Source of the DNA: Methylocaldum marinum | GTDB lineage: Bacteria > Pseudomonadota > Gammaproteobacteria > Methylococcales > Methylococcaceae | DNA: 64,000 nucleotides | Direction of reading: 5' to 3' | NCBI RefSeq assembly: GCF_003584645.1 | Contig: NZ_AP017928.1 | Location: 5,903,501 to 5,967,500 of the forward strand | In this document: positions 50,894-64,000 of the stretch, in pieces | Layout of the letters: every line of letters begins with the position of its first letter | How positions within the stretch are numbered: the first letter of the stretch is position 1 | Position numbers and translations under genes: made by a program | The notes under the pieces: model-generated | Databases searched by the model: none | What the model was told of the DNA's origin: nothing | What the model saw: only the letters and a program-made list of their open reading frames with translations

Positions 50894-52058
50894 GATTGGG
50901 TCCCTTCTTTATCAGGTCTCGATTCAAACCCAAAAACTCTCGGTGATCCGGGCCATCTTGCAGGCGTCTTAATCCCTTCTTTATCAGGTCTCGATTCAAA
51001 CGTCCGGAAGCTTTGAAAAGAGTTCGGGAAAGGGTGTCTTAATCCCTTCTTTATCAGGTCTCGATTCAAACGAAAGATGGCCGAAAACTACAAACCGAAG
51101 CGAATGTCTTAATCCCTTCTTTATCAGGTCTCGATTCAAACGAAAACCGGTTCCTCAAGGCCGAGTTGGAAGAGTCTTAATCCCTTCTTTATCAGGTCTC
51201 GATTCAAACATTACCCTAGTAAACACCTTCCACAACACGTCGGTGTCTTAATCCCTTCTTTATCAGGTCTCGATTCAAACATATTGAAACGCGAACGGCG
51301 TTCGGCCCGGCAGGGTCTTAATCCCTTCTTTATCAGGTCTCGATTCAAACGCTGGTTTTTTGCGACACTTTGATAGAAGACGAAGTCTTAATCCCTTCTT
51401 TATCAGGTCTCGATTCAAACACGACACCATCGAAGAAGCCCGCGCCGCGATTACGTCTTAATCCCTTCTTTATCAGGTCTCGATTCAAACAAGACCAGTA
51501 CGTTGATGTCGATCAGATCGAGATGTCTTAATCCCTTCTTTATCAGGTCTCGATTCAAACTTCGGGACGGTTTCCGAAGCGTTCCGTTACTTTTGGTCTT
51601 AATCCCTTCTTTATCAGGTCTCGATTCAAACGGCAGTCTATGATGAATAAATCTTTACCCAACGTCTTAATCCCTTCTTTATCAGGTCTCGATTCAAACC
51701 CAAAAACTCAGGGATTGAGTACAAAGTTTTTGGTCTTAATCCCTTCTTTATCAGGTCTCGATTCAAACATGCCATGATCAAGAATTTCCTCGGCTCTGGG
51801 CCGTCTTAATCCCTTCTTTATCAGGTCTCGATTCAAACGCCCGGTGTGCGGGGAGCGGTTTGAGGGATATGTCTTAATCCCTTCTTTATCAGGTCTCGAT
51901 TCAAACTTCAAGGGTAAGGTTAAGACGATGGAGTATGCAGGTCTTAATCCCTTCTTTATCAGGTCTCGATTCAAACTTCGGGACGGTTTCCGAAGCGTTC
52001 CGTTACTTTTGGTCTTAATCCCTTCTTTATCAGGTCTCGATTCAAACTGAGCTGGTAA

Positions 52059-52066
52059 AAAATGTT
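52059..52066. repeat. left target-site duplication AAAATGTT
   Basis: The same 8 bases occur at 53112-53119, directly outside the other end of the insertion sequence. Joining the flanks restores a 34-nt spacer, normal for this array. Confidence 0.9.
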
Positions 52067-53111
52067 CCTGATTAGCGATGAACTTCAGCTAAGCGAAGTT
52101 GCCACTCGGGGCGAGGTGGAGTGAATACGGCAGCGTGCGCTAGCCGGCGAAGCAGCGTTTTGAGATCGAAACGCCGATTGAAACGGTATTGGAACTCGGC
52201 CAGATACCGCTTGGCGTATTTCTCGAATTTGAACGCGTGATAGGTACCGGAAATCGCGGTCTTCAGGTTACTCAACAACGTGTTAACCCAACGAAACTCA
52301 GGATGTTGTGCCGACTGCCGCCCAGAGCCCAGAATCAGGCATTCGTGGCGAGCGACGACGTGCTGCAAGCTCCGAAACCCGCTCAAACCATCGGTGAGTG
52401 CATAAGTCGACGGAGCTAAGGCGCGTTGAGCCCACTCCGCAATCGCCTGCTGGGTGAACGGCAGGGGATCGATACGCACAAATAACGGACGTCCGTCATC
52501 CGTGGTTTGCACCGCCATCACGAAGGCGACTTTGTTTTCCGACCCTCGTCCCCGTTTCCCCGAGCGCTCACCGCCCAGGTAAGCATCATCGATCTCGACC
52601 CGCCCGCTCAATTGCCGATCCGCCTCTCGCTCCGCCATCACCTGGATCAACTTGTGCTTTATCAGCCAGGCGGTGCGATAACACACTCCGAGATGACGCA
52701 TCAACTCCAAGGCTGAGACATTGTTCTTGGCCTGGGTTAGGAGATACATCGCCAGAAACCAGGTGGTGAGCGGCAGCTTGGTCGCTTCGAAGAGCGTCCC
52801 GGCGGTTAACGTCGTTTGCTTTCGGCAGTGTCCGCATTGCCAGTAGGTTCGCTCATTTCGTTTGAATACCGTATGCCGTGCCTCGCCACAGGCTGGGCAA
52901 CGGAAACCGTCCGGCCACCGCAGAGCTTGTAAGGCCGCTTCGCACTGTGCTTCGGTGCCGTATTGGGTCAGAAACTCGGCCAACGACAATCCCTTTTGAA
53001 ATTGCACTTGGTTCATTGACATGGGACACCTCTCTTGTGATCGATGTCCATAGTCTAAAGCCTATACTCGCTCACCACGTGAGCCTGTGCTGAACTTTCT
53101 CGCTAATCAGG
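52067..53111 (-). mobile_element. IS1595-family insertion sequence, 1045 bp, in a CRISPR spacer
   Basis: The ends are inverted: CCTGATTAGCGA at 52067 and its inverse TCGCTAATCAGG ending at 53111, with further partial match inward (TTCAGC). An 8-bp duplication flanks it, as is usual for the IS1595 family. It carries one transposase gene, intact. Confidence 0.92.
52072..53022 (-). CDS. IS1595-family transposase
   Basis: This 316-residue transposase has an N-terminal zinc ribbon (CPACGEARHTVFKRNERTYW then CGHCRKQ), a helical part, and the ISXO2-like DDE domain with EIDDAYLGGERSGKRGRG and the NTLLSNLKTAISGTYHAF region. No frameshift or internal stop, so the element may still be active. The stop lies 5 bp inside the left end of the element. 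Confidence 0.95.
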   Translation of the reverse strand: MSMNQVQFQKGLSLAEFLTQYGTEAQCEAALQALRWPDGFRCPACGEARHTVFKRNERTYWQCGHCRKQTTLTAGTLFEATKLPLTTWFLAMYLLTQAKNNVSALELMRHLGVCYRTAWLIKHKLIQVMAEREADRQLSGRVEIDDAYLGGERSGKRGRGSENKVAFVMAVQTTDDGRPLFVRIDPLPFTQQAIAEWAQRALAPSTYALTDGLSGFRSLQHVVARHECLILGSGRQSAQHPEFRWVNTLLSNLKTAISGTYHAFKFEKYAKRYLAEFQYRFNRRFDLKTLLRRLAHAAVFTPPRPEWQLRLAEVHR

Positions 53112-53119
53112 AAAATGTT
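53112..53119. repeat. right target-site duplication AAAATGTT
   Basis: Matches 52059-52066 exactly. Confidence 0.9.
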
Positions 53120-53456
53120 ACTGCTGGTTCTTGTGTCTTAATCCCTTCTTTATCAGGTCTCGATTCAAACGGGTATGAAAGTTTCTATATCCCCGACGAG
53201 GTCTCGTCTTAATCCCTTCTTTATCAGGTCTCGATTCAAACCTTCAAATCTTTCCCGGTTACGTTCGTTCAAGTGCGTCTTAATCCCTTCTTTATCAGGT
53301 CTCGATTCAAACCGAGCCGACCGAGGGAACCAAGGTCTCACCCCGGCAGGTCTTAATCCCTTCTTTATCAGGTCTCGATTCAAACTGGCGCGTGAAGTGG
53401 TACTGCGGCCTGGCTCTGTTGTCTTAATCCCTTCTTTATCAGGTCTCGATTCAAAC

Positions 53457-53545
53457 GGTTCGTGTCTAAAACACCTCCATATTCAATGGCTTACAAAGGG
53501 GGTTGTAGAAAAATCCGTTCACCGAAAAGTTAGCGTTGCGATCCG
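53457..53545 (-). promoter_or_regulatory. leader of CRISPR array 2
   Basis: Conserved with 37021-37108: GTGTCTAAAACACCTCCATA, TTACAAAGGGGGTTG, GAAAAGTTAGCG. It lies at the newest-spacer end of array 2. Confidence 0.8.
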
Positions 53546-53619
53546 GGTTTACGGCGCGTTCAAAAAAACGGGCCGCCGCATTCTAAGTGTACACGGCTTT
53601 TGCCATGCTGCCACCGTTA

Positions 53620-53866
53620 AGGAAGCTCTGACTAAGTGTCCAATTGGGAGAAGCGACCTGTGCAACCGCTTGATCCAGCAGGCCCTCACCCAAGCCGATC
53701 ACTCCGCACATTCCCTTTGCGGAGCCGCAAGCGGCGCTCACGCGTGCACCCGTTCGCCGGGAGCGAACGGGAACGTGCGAAGCACGGCCCGAAGGGCGAG
53801 CCTCAGGGATGAAGCGAGTCAATCGGCAGTCGTGCCGATTTGTCCCAGAGGGAGAGGGTTTATTCA
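53620..53866. repeat. composite dispersed repeat after array 2
   Basis: Contains CACTCCGCACATTCCCTTTG, GGAGCCGCAAGCGGCGCTCA and CAGAGGGAGAGGG pieces shared with 4.6, 35.4 and 61.4-61.6 kb (inverted there). No gene is seen in 53546-53939. Confidence 0.7.
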
Positions 53867-53939
53867 GCGCTTCCCGCCGTCGCGGGGTCGGTGTCGCCCG
53901 GCCTAAAGTGAAATTCGCCGGGACGCAGACTTGCATCCG

Positions 53940-54560
53940 TCACTCCGGCCTGGAAATGCAGTGGATGCGGGCGCTGAGGGGATGGGGCTTTTGTAGCTTG
54001 TCGTCGTAGCGGGAGGCCAGGTAGAGCGTGCTGACTCCCGCTTCCTCGGCGGCCATGAACGCGCCCAGGCTCATGGGCGTCTTGCCGCCGGTGATGTCGA
54101 TGGCGCAATGAAAGCTCCCTGCCGCCCGTATCCGGTTGAGCAGCGCTCGGGTGCATTCGCGGGTTTCCGCCGGGTCGTCGGGGTTGTCCACCCGGACGAT
54201 GCCGTGGCTCCTGATACCCATCGCCTCGGCCTCTCGCAGGATGGTCTCGGCATGGTTTTGCGACTGTCCGCTGGCGATCAGTCCAATGTGTTCCGGCCTG
54301 AGCCGCCGCAGGACGAGGATCGGTAGTTCGGCCTTGCTGACGGTGAAGATCAGCCCGTCCCAGCGTTCGTCCGCCGCGAGATCGTCGCCGACATTGGGAA
54401 AACGGTTGCGTAAGAACCAGCGCCTGAGGATGTCGGGCTTGAGCATTGCGAAGAGGAGTCCGCCGAACCAGGTCACGCCCATGGCGACCCCGAAAAGAAT
54501 GCCGATCTGGTCGATGATGCGCCAGACGGATTCGCTCCAGCCGAAGAGATTGGGGGTCAT
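53940..54560 (-). CDS. cam1: Cam1-like membrane CARF effector
   Basis: This 206-residue protein has one N-terminal membrane helix (about 12-40, IIDQIGILFGVAMGVTWFGG), a short basic cytoplasmic linker (KPDILRRWFLRNRF), and a C-terminal CARF domain (DGLIFTVSKAELPILVLRRL; ligand loop DITGGKTPMSLG at 155-166). Cam1 proteins have this size and order; cA4 binding to the CARF domains makes the membrane pore depolarise the cell. ATG 54560 has GGAGG 6 bases upstream and overlaps the stop of a 30-codon frame. Confidence 0.85.
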   Translation of the reverse strand: MTPNLFGWSESVWRIIDQIGILFGVAMGVTWFGGLLFAMLKPDILRRWFLRNRFPNVGDDLAADERWDGLIFTVSKAELPILVLRRLRPEHIGLIASGQSQNHAETILREAEAMGIRSHGIVRVDNPDDPAETRECTRALLNRIRAAGSFHCAIDITGGKTPMSLGAFMAAEEAGVSTLYLASRYDDKLQKPHPLSARIHCISRPE

Positions 54561-54649
54561 GCCGGGCCTCCGCCGCCATCCGTTCCTCCGTCTTCGACCC
54601 GGGAGCCGGCTACCCGGTACTCGGCGACTTGCGTATCGAGCCGTCTCAT
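54557..54649 (-). CDS. 30-residue coupled leader frame before cam1
   Basis: A short frame (MRRLDTQVAEYRVAGSRVED...) starts at ATG 54649, has AGGGA upstream, and ends in an ATGA overlap with cam1. Its own ATG overlaps the stop of a preceding 27-codon frame (54646-54729). The chain suggests translational coupling; protein function is doubtful. Confidence 0.4.
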   Translation of the reverse strand: MRRLDTQVAEYRVAGSRVEDGGTDGGGGPA

Positions 54650-54729
54650 GTGTTCTTTCCCTGTTCATCTTTGAAACGGTATCGGGATACCGCCGTTGGC
54701 CGTGTTGGTAAGCGGGAGGCCGGTGTCAT
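54646..54729 (-). CDS. 27-residue leader frame, first of the cam1 chain
   Basis: It starts at ATG 54729 (MTPASRLPTRPTAVSRYRFK...) and ends in ATGA. The sequence upstream of this ATG is homologous to the sequence upstream of cas6, with the two ATGs aligned. Confidence 0.35.
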   Translation of the reverse strand: MTPASRLPTRPTAVSRYRFKDEQGKNT

Positions 54730-54808
54730 GGGCTTTCTTGTTCTTGTTGTGGGGCGTTCAGTAAATCTCGAACGCCGAGTTTAGAGAGGCTTGGCAAGCT
54801 TGCGGGAT
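54727..54808 (-). promoter_or_regulatory. upstream block shared with cas6
   Basis: Corresponds to 46664-46745 (AACGCCCC-CAACAA-AACAAGAA before the ATG, and GCAAGCTTGCC further up). It is probably the promoter and leader of the cam1 transcript, copied from or to cas6. Confidence 0.6.
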
Positions 54809-55074
54809 TCAAGGGGCGCCATTCGTCCTTTTCCGTCTTGGGGAACCCGGGTTTGCCGGATGAGCCGGTGCAGAGGGAAAACTTGCCGGTGAACGATCTT
54901 CAAGATGAGTTCTCGAGGACCGCAGAGCCGGCGGAGAACAAGGAGTCACTGCCGTAGCTCGGAGCAATAATCGCCCGGGTTGATAATCTGGAACTCCATT
55001 CCGGCAATACCGGGCAGTTGGCACTTAAAGATATCGAAAAAAATTCCGATCATTCGCAAGTTCTTGTGCGGAGC

Positions 55075-55460
55075 TTGAACGATGCCCGTCCCGAGCCGGG
55101 TCGAAGGGCGGTTCGCTTCGCTCACCGTATCCTATGCTTGTAGGGTGCGGTGAGGGACGAACCGCACCGATCGCATCCTCGAACGATGCGGTTCCCTCCG
55201 GTCACCACATCCTACGCTTGTAGGGTGCGGTGAGGGACGAACCGCACCGATCGGCCGCGCCTGATGCGGTTCGCTTCGCTCACCACATCCTACGCCGTAG
55301 GGTGCGGCGAGGCACGACAAACCGGCAGGATAGCCGGTTTGCACGGCGCCCGTAGGGTGCCGGACCAGGATGGTCCGGCATGAGCCGCACCGGTCGCGTT
55401 CTCGAACGATGCCTGTCCTGAACTCGGTCGAAGGGCGGTTCGCTTCGCTCACCACATCCA
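55075..55460. repeat. cluster of GGTGCGGTGAGG-family palindromes
   Basis: Several units (CGTAGGGTGCGGTGAGGGAC with inverted CCGCACC, then GATGCGGTTCGCTTCGCTC) occur in series, ending 12 bp before the acnA stop. Bases 54809-55074 hold no feature I can identify. Confidence 0.75.
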
Positions 55461-55471
55461 GCGGGCTCTGC

Positions 55472-58705
<3,234 letters not shown>

Positions 58706-58710
58706 GCGGC

Positions 58711-60141
58711 TCATCCCTTGATGCAGGCCATGGGCGTGACCTGGGCGACCAGGCGCGCGAGGCCGGCTCGATCGGCGGCTATCACGACGTCGTGGACGTC
58801 TTTGTAGGCGCCCGGCGCTTCTTCGGCGACTCCGCGCCAGGACGGGCTGCGTACGATGATGCCGCGTGCGGCGAGTTCGTCGACCACTTCCCGTCCGCCC
58901 CAGGTCCGCACGGCCTGGTGGCGGCTCATGGCGCGCCCGGCCCCGTGGCAGGCGGAGGCGAAGGATAGGGTTTCGCCGCTCGCGGTGCCGGCCAGGATGT
59001 AGGACGCCGTTCCCATGGAACCGCCGATCAGGACCGGCTGTCCGCTCTCGCGAAATGCTTTCGGCAGATCGGGATGGCCCGGCCCGAAAGCGCGCGTTGC
59101 GCCCTTGCGATGCACGTAGACCTGCCTTTTTCGGCCGTGTACCAGATGTTCTTCCACTTTACAGGTGTTGTGCGAAACATCGTAAAGCAGATCGAGCCGG
59201 GCATCCGGCAGGATTTCCGCGAACACCCTGCGGGTCAGGTGGGTGATGATCTGCCGGTTCGCCAGCGCGCAGTTGATCGCGGCGCACATCGCGCCGAGGT
59301 AGTCCCGGCCTACCGGCGAGTCGATCGGGGCGCAAGCCAGTTCCCGGTCGGGCAGGACGATGCCGTGTTGCACCGCGGCTGCCTGCATGCGCTTGAGATA
59401 ATCGGTTCCGATCTGATGGCCCAGGCCCCGCGAGCCGCAATGGATGGTGACCATCACGTCTCCGCTCGCCAGGCCGAACGACGCGGCGATGGCCGCATCG
59501 TAGATTTCGCCGACTTCCTGGATTTCGAGGTAATGGTTGCCGGAGCCCAGGGTTCCCATTTCCGGCCGCTGTCGTTCCTTGGCGTGTACCGATACCGCTT
59601 CCGGTTCAGCGCCCGCCATCCGGCCGCGCTCTTCGATTCGCTCGAGATCTTCGGAACGCCCGTAACCTTGGCGAACCGCCCACTCGGCGCCGCCGCGCAG
59701 CATCTCTTCCATTTGCGCGTGGTCTAGCCGGATATGGCCGCGGCTGCCGACGCCGACCGGTACGGTGGCGTACAGCGCATCGGCGAGGGTTTTCTTGAGC
59801 GGGTCGATCTGTTCCCGTTTGAGTCCGGTGTGCAGGGTTCTCACCCCGCAAGAGATGTCGAAGCCGACGCCGCCGGCCGAAACGACCCCGCCCTGTTCGG
59901 GGGCGAACGCGGCCACGCCGCCGATCGGGAAGCCGTAGCCCCAGTGCGCGTCGGGCATGGCGTAGCATGCGCCGACGATGCCCGGGAGCATGGTGACGTT
60001 AACCGCCTGCTCTCTGACTTTTTCATCCATCTCGCCGAGCAGAATTTCGTCGGCATAGATGATGACCGGTACCCGCATGCCGTCCACCGGTTCGATGCGC
60101 CAGGCAAATTCGGATAGCCGCGTCAGGCGATTGATATCCAT
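58711..60141 (-). CDS. rtcB: RNA-splicing ligase RtcB
   Basis: This 476-residue Mn-dependent ligase joins RNA 2',3'-cyclic phosphate (or 3'-phosphate) to 5'-OH ends via GMP. Motifs: [31 protein letters not shown] (metal Cys), GTLGSGNHYLEI, HCGSRGLGHQIG and the C-terminal SACHGAGRAMSR containing the guanylylated His. ATG 60141 has GAGAGGA upstream. It follows the archease gene, and the two stops and starts are 19 bp apart. Confidence 0.96.
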   Translation of the reverse strand: MDINRLTRLSEFAWRIEPVDGMRVPVIIYADEILLGEMDEKVREQAVNVTMLPGIVGACYAMPDAHWGYGFPIGGVAAFAPEQGGVVSAGGVGFDISCGVRTLHTGLKREQIDPLKKTLADALYATVPVGVGSRGHIRLDHAQMEEMLRGGAEWAVRQGYGRSEDLERIEERGRMAGAEPEAVSVHAKERQRPEMGTLGSGNHYLEIQEVGEIYDAAIAASFGLASGDVMVTIHCGSRGLGHQIGTDYLKRMQAAAVQHGIVLPDRELACAPIDSPVGRDYLGAMCAAINCALANRQIITHLTRRVFAEILPDARLDLLYDVSHNTCKVEEHLVHGRKRQVYVHRKGATRAFGPGHPDLPKAFRESGQPVLIGGSMGTASYILAGTASGETLSFASACHGAGRAMSRHQAVRTWGGREVVDELAARGIIVRSPSWRGVAEEAPGAYKDVHDVVIAADRAGLARLVAQVTPMACIKG

Positions 60142-60160
60142 CGTCGATCCTCTCTTCGAT

Positions 60161-60616
60161 TCAAACATCCACGATACATTGCGCTATCCAAAGGCCGTTT
60201 TCATTCCGATGGACCTTCAGTTCGGTATAGGTTGCGCCTTTGACTTCCACCGCCGGGCGGTGGCGTTCCCGTTGGACGGGGTCGCCCCAGGCGGTGGCGT
60301 GCAGGGCGGTACCGTCGATGCGCACGTCGAACCGGCCGAACACCATCTGCCTGACAGCCATTTCGTAAACGAGCGCATTCAGCCAGTCGACCAATAAGGA
60401 TTCGATGTCGGGCGCCTCACAACGGATTTCGACCGGCGTTGCCGTGTCGATTTGCGCGGGATCGCAGATCACGGCATTCAGCGCCTGGGCGGCGTGGGCA
60501 AAGGCTTCTTCGAGGGTCGTCCCGTAGCCGCGCACACCCATGTCGGCCATATGGGGAAAATGTTCCCAGCGAGGCGTATGCGTATCGGGTATCGGGTGGC
60601 CGGGTTCGCTGCTCAT
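60161..60616 (-). CDS. archease, RtcB activator
   Basis: This 151-residue archease has the WEHFPHMADMGVRGYG start with the metal-binding His/Asp, TLEEAFAHAAQALNAVI, the DIESLLVDWLNALVYEM helix and the C-terminal metal Asp of IAQCIVDV. It speeds RtcB guanylylation and turnover. ATG 60616 with AGAGG upstream is chosen. It is the first gene of an archease-rtcB operon. Confidence 0.93.
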   Translation of the reverse strand: MSSEPGHPIPDTHTPRWEHFPHMADMGVRGYGTTLEEAFAHAAQALNAVICDPAQIDTATPVEIRCEAPDIESLLVDWLNALVYEMAVRQMVFGRFDVRIDGTALHATAWGDPVQRERHRPAVEVKGATYTELKVHRNENGLWIAQCIVDV

Positions 60617-60944
60617 GACGGCCTCTTTGTCGGGATTCGGGCTCGGTGATCGTATTTCATAAAGCGGCGTAGGGATGGACGTTCCAAGGTGTTCGTCAGC
60701 CATGGAAACGCGGGGTCTGTTTATCCCGGGATCGGCTTGGACGGTGCCCCACCTATACTCGGACCAGCGGGTGAGGCGGAATTATCCGGGAGTTTCCGGT
60801 TGTGCGTGGCGCCTAAAAGCCGGGAGATCCCCTGCGCCACGACAACTCGGAAACGCTTCGCTAGCGCGCGCACCGACGGCGTTGCGGCTCCGATCACGAG
60901 AGCGCTCCTTCGCCGTTCGGAGGACCGCGTGCACGGGTTGTCGG
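60617..60944. other. intergenic region without recognised features
   Basis: It holds the archease promoter by position. No repeat, terminator or gene is recognised. Confidence 0.4.
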
Positions 60945-61253
60945 TCAGCCGTGTCCCATCTGTTTCGGCCCCTTGAGCTTCTTGATGAAGTCATCGATGT
61001 GCATGGCCGGCAGGGTTATGGGAATGACCGAGCCCCGCGATCCCAAATCGACCGCCAGGTGGGCGGCGGTTTCATTGTCGGGTGCTTCTATGATGGTCAG
61101 GAAATCGTGTGCGCCCAGGAGGGCGTATTGGGTCAGGACTTTGCAACCGAACTGCTCGATCTCCTTGTTCACTTCCACGATGCGGTCGGGATTCTTGTGC
61201 AGGGTTTGGCGGCCTTCCGAGGTTAGGGTTGTCAACAACACATAAGTGGCCAT
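60945..61253 (-). CDS. GYD domain protein
   Basis: This 102-residue protein has a ferredoxin-like GYD fold (ATYVLLTTLTSEGRQTLHKN, the YALLGAHDFLTIIEAPD segment in place of the GYD tripeptide region, and AVDLGSRGSVIPITLPA). The family is uncharacterised but common. ATG 61253 has a strong AAGGAGG site. Monocistronic. Confidence 0.88.
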   Translation of the reverse strand: MATYVLLTTLTSEGRQTLHKNPDRIVEVNKEIEQFGCKVLTQYALLGAHDFLTIIEAPDNETAAHLAVDLGSRGSVIPITLPAMHIDDFIKKLKGPKQMGHG

Positions 61254-61379
61254 CGTATACCTCCTTTTCCGGAGATTGGAAAATCCGGAGCATTTCGCTC
61301 CGGGGCTCATCCGGTTTGATCGTTTTTGCCGTGCCTAGATTCCAGCCTATGTCCTTCATATTCCATTCGGTGCTTCGCA

Positions 61380-61600
61380 CGCTCCCGTTCGCTCCCGGCG
61401 AACGGGTGCACGCGTGAGCGCCGCTTGCGGCTCCGCACAGGGGAGGTGCGGAGTGATTGGGCTAGGGTGAGGGCGATTCGAACAGGGCTTTACTTTCTTT
61501 ACGCACAGTAAGTCGCCCATTCGGAGAAGCGATCAGGACAACTGATTGATCCAAAAGACCCTCACCCAAGCCTTTCCCAGAGGGAGAGGGCTTTTTGAAA
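61380..61600. repeat. composite dispersed repeat before rpoD stop
   Basis: It carries the inverted GAGCGCCGCTTGCGGCTCCG unit, the right half of the MITE-like element (CTTTACTTTCTT near 61490-61501) and a CAGAGGGAGAGGG piece. No gene is seen in 61254-61618. Confidence 0.7.
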
Positions 61601-61618
61601 GATTCCTTGAACGGCTGC

Positions 61619-63418
<1,800 letters not shown>

Positions 63419-63499
63419 CAACTGGTTTGTCGTAATAGGCATTTGGTTAACGTTGGTTTTGGTTTTTTTATGGAAATCATCGAGAAAACCGGTGAACAT

Positions 63500-64000
63500 C
63501 GATCGCTGTCTGTAAATCCGGTGTCGCTATGCTGGATTCGGGTTCCGCGTCTGAAGACCTTTTCGGAATATCTCGACGGGTGAGCGTTTCGGCTTGACTC
63601 GGTTAGCTGGTAATTAAGACGAGAATAATCGCCGTATTTTTGCTTTCTCGAAGAGATCGGGAGGTCTTTACACGACCGGCGTAACAAGATGTTAGAGAGG
63701 ATCGCTTTTTAGAAGTTCTATCGGTTTTTCAATGCAGTAGACTGCCCCGTGGGCTTGAAGTTCCGTATCCGGCCGGCGCGTTCGAAGCGTTGATTCCGGT
63801 GCGGCGCGGCAACGGAGAATTCCGGACGAGGTCTAATTTTGGGTCTCTCGCCAAATCGCACGGCTGAGTTTTCGCCGGCTGGGCTGACCGTCCTAAAAAC
63901 GGCAGTCGAACGATGAATACGAGCGGAAAAGCCCATGAATTCCAACCGTCTTCTTTTCTCCCGATTCCACGGATTAGGTACAGCCGCTGCATGCCAGGTT
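63500..64000. other. region upstream of rpoD, no gene recognised
   Basis: It must contain the rpoD promoter. Short open frames here have no recognisable family or ribosome site. The usual upstream neighbour dnaG is not visible within the window. Confidence 0.4.

Larger units (their letters stand above)
50894..53456 (-). CRISPR. CRISPR array 2: 22 repeats, interrupted by an insertion sequence
   Basis: The repeat is the same 36 nt as array 1. Seventeen repeats lie at 50894-52047 (the first degenerate) and five at 53135-53456. An IS1595-family element (52067-53111) sits in the spacer between repeats 17 and 18. The same spacer, starting TTCGGGACGGTTTCCGAAGC, occurs twice (after repeat 10, 51561-51595, and after repeat 16, 51977-52011). 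The leader is at the high-coordinate end. Confidence 0.97.

Noticed and set aside
63718-63992. Small minus-strand frames near the right edge
   Set aside because: No ribosome site, no recognisable family and overlapping alternatives; not enough to call a gene.

Overview
The window looks like chromosomal DNA from a nitrogen-fixing gammaproteobacterial methanotroph (Methylococcus/Methylocaldum-like). This is inferred from the high GC content, a cytochrome P460 gene, a NifL/NifA pair, an Isc operon merged with nif genes, an Azotobacter-type Shethna I ferredoxin, and REP-like repeats of a kind common in that group. No rRNA or tRNA gene was recognised.

Layout. (1) 1-6 kb: the 3' part of a DUF5682 gene and a VWA gene, two parts of a MoxR/VWA-type module, separated by a PEP-CTERM exported protein and a cytochrome P460. 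(2) 6.1-27.8 kb: a nitrogen-fixation accessory region. A 16-gene minus-strand operon runs iscS-iscU-(erpA-like)-iscA-hscB-hscA-fdx-nifV-nifW-Shethna I-TPR-like-fdx-grx-bolA-fmdB-orf. Opposite it is a 1253-residue Nfn-like flavoprotein with a Bfd-like ferredoxin, then a DUF364 operon, then nifL-nifA. Five sigma-54 (-24/-12) promoters can be read by eye, each with a TGT-N10-ACA NifA site upstream. They serve iscS, the flavoprotein, the DUF364 operon, nifLA, and a 53-residue peptide gene divergent from nifL. (3) 28-54.6 kb: a type III-A CRISPR-Cas island. It holds an unusual adaptation operon (cas2, cas1, a Cas1 paralogue lacking catalytic residues, a second cas2); csm genes with an antitoxin-like gene embedded; cas6; two arrays of the same 36-nt repeat plus a solo leader with a repeat remnant; and several cyclic-oligoadenylate effectors (Card1/Can2, Cad1/CAAD with a Nudix partner, an NE0113-family CARF protein, Cam1-like membrane CARF) with a Csx16 ring nuclease. 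A polymorphic toxin/Imm49 cassette with a 1.44-kb tandem duplication sits between the arrays, and an IS1595-family element has inserted into a spacer with a readable 8-bp target duplication. (4) 55.4-63.5 kb: housekeeping genes acnA, rtcB-archease, a GYD protein and rpoD.

How it works together. In the nif region, NifA with sigma-54 should co-induce a dedicated Fe-S assembly line, homocitrate synthesis and electron carriers under nitrogen limitation and low oxygen. In the CRISPR island, Cas10 (HD and GGDD intact) should make cyclic oligoadenylates on target RNA binding. These would switch on nucleic-acid cleavage (Card1), ATP deamination with ITP clearance (Cad1 plus Nudix) and membrane depolarisation (Cam1), with Csx16 ending the signal. 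The island is full of short dispersed palindromic repeats, tandem repeats and MITE-like elements, consistent with repeated rearrangement.
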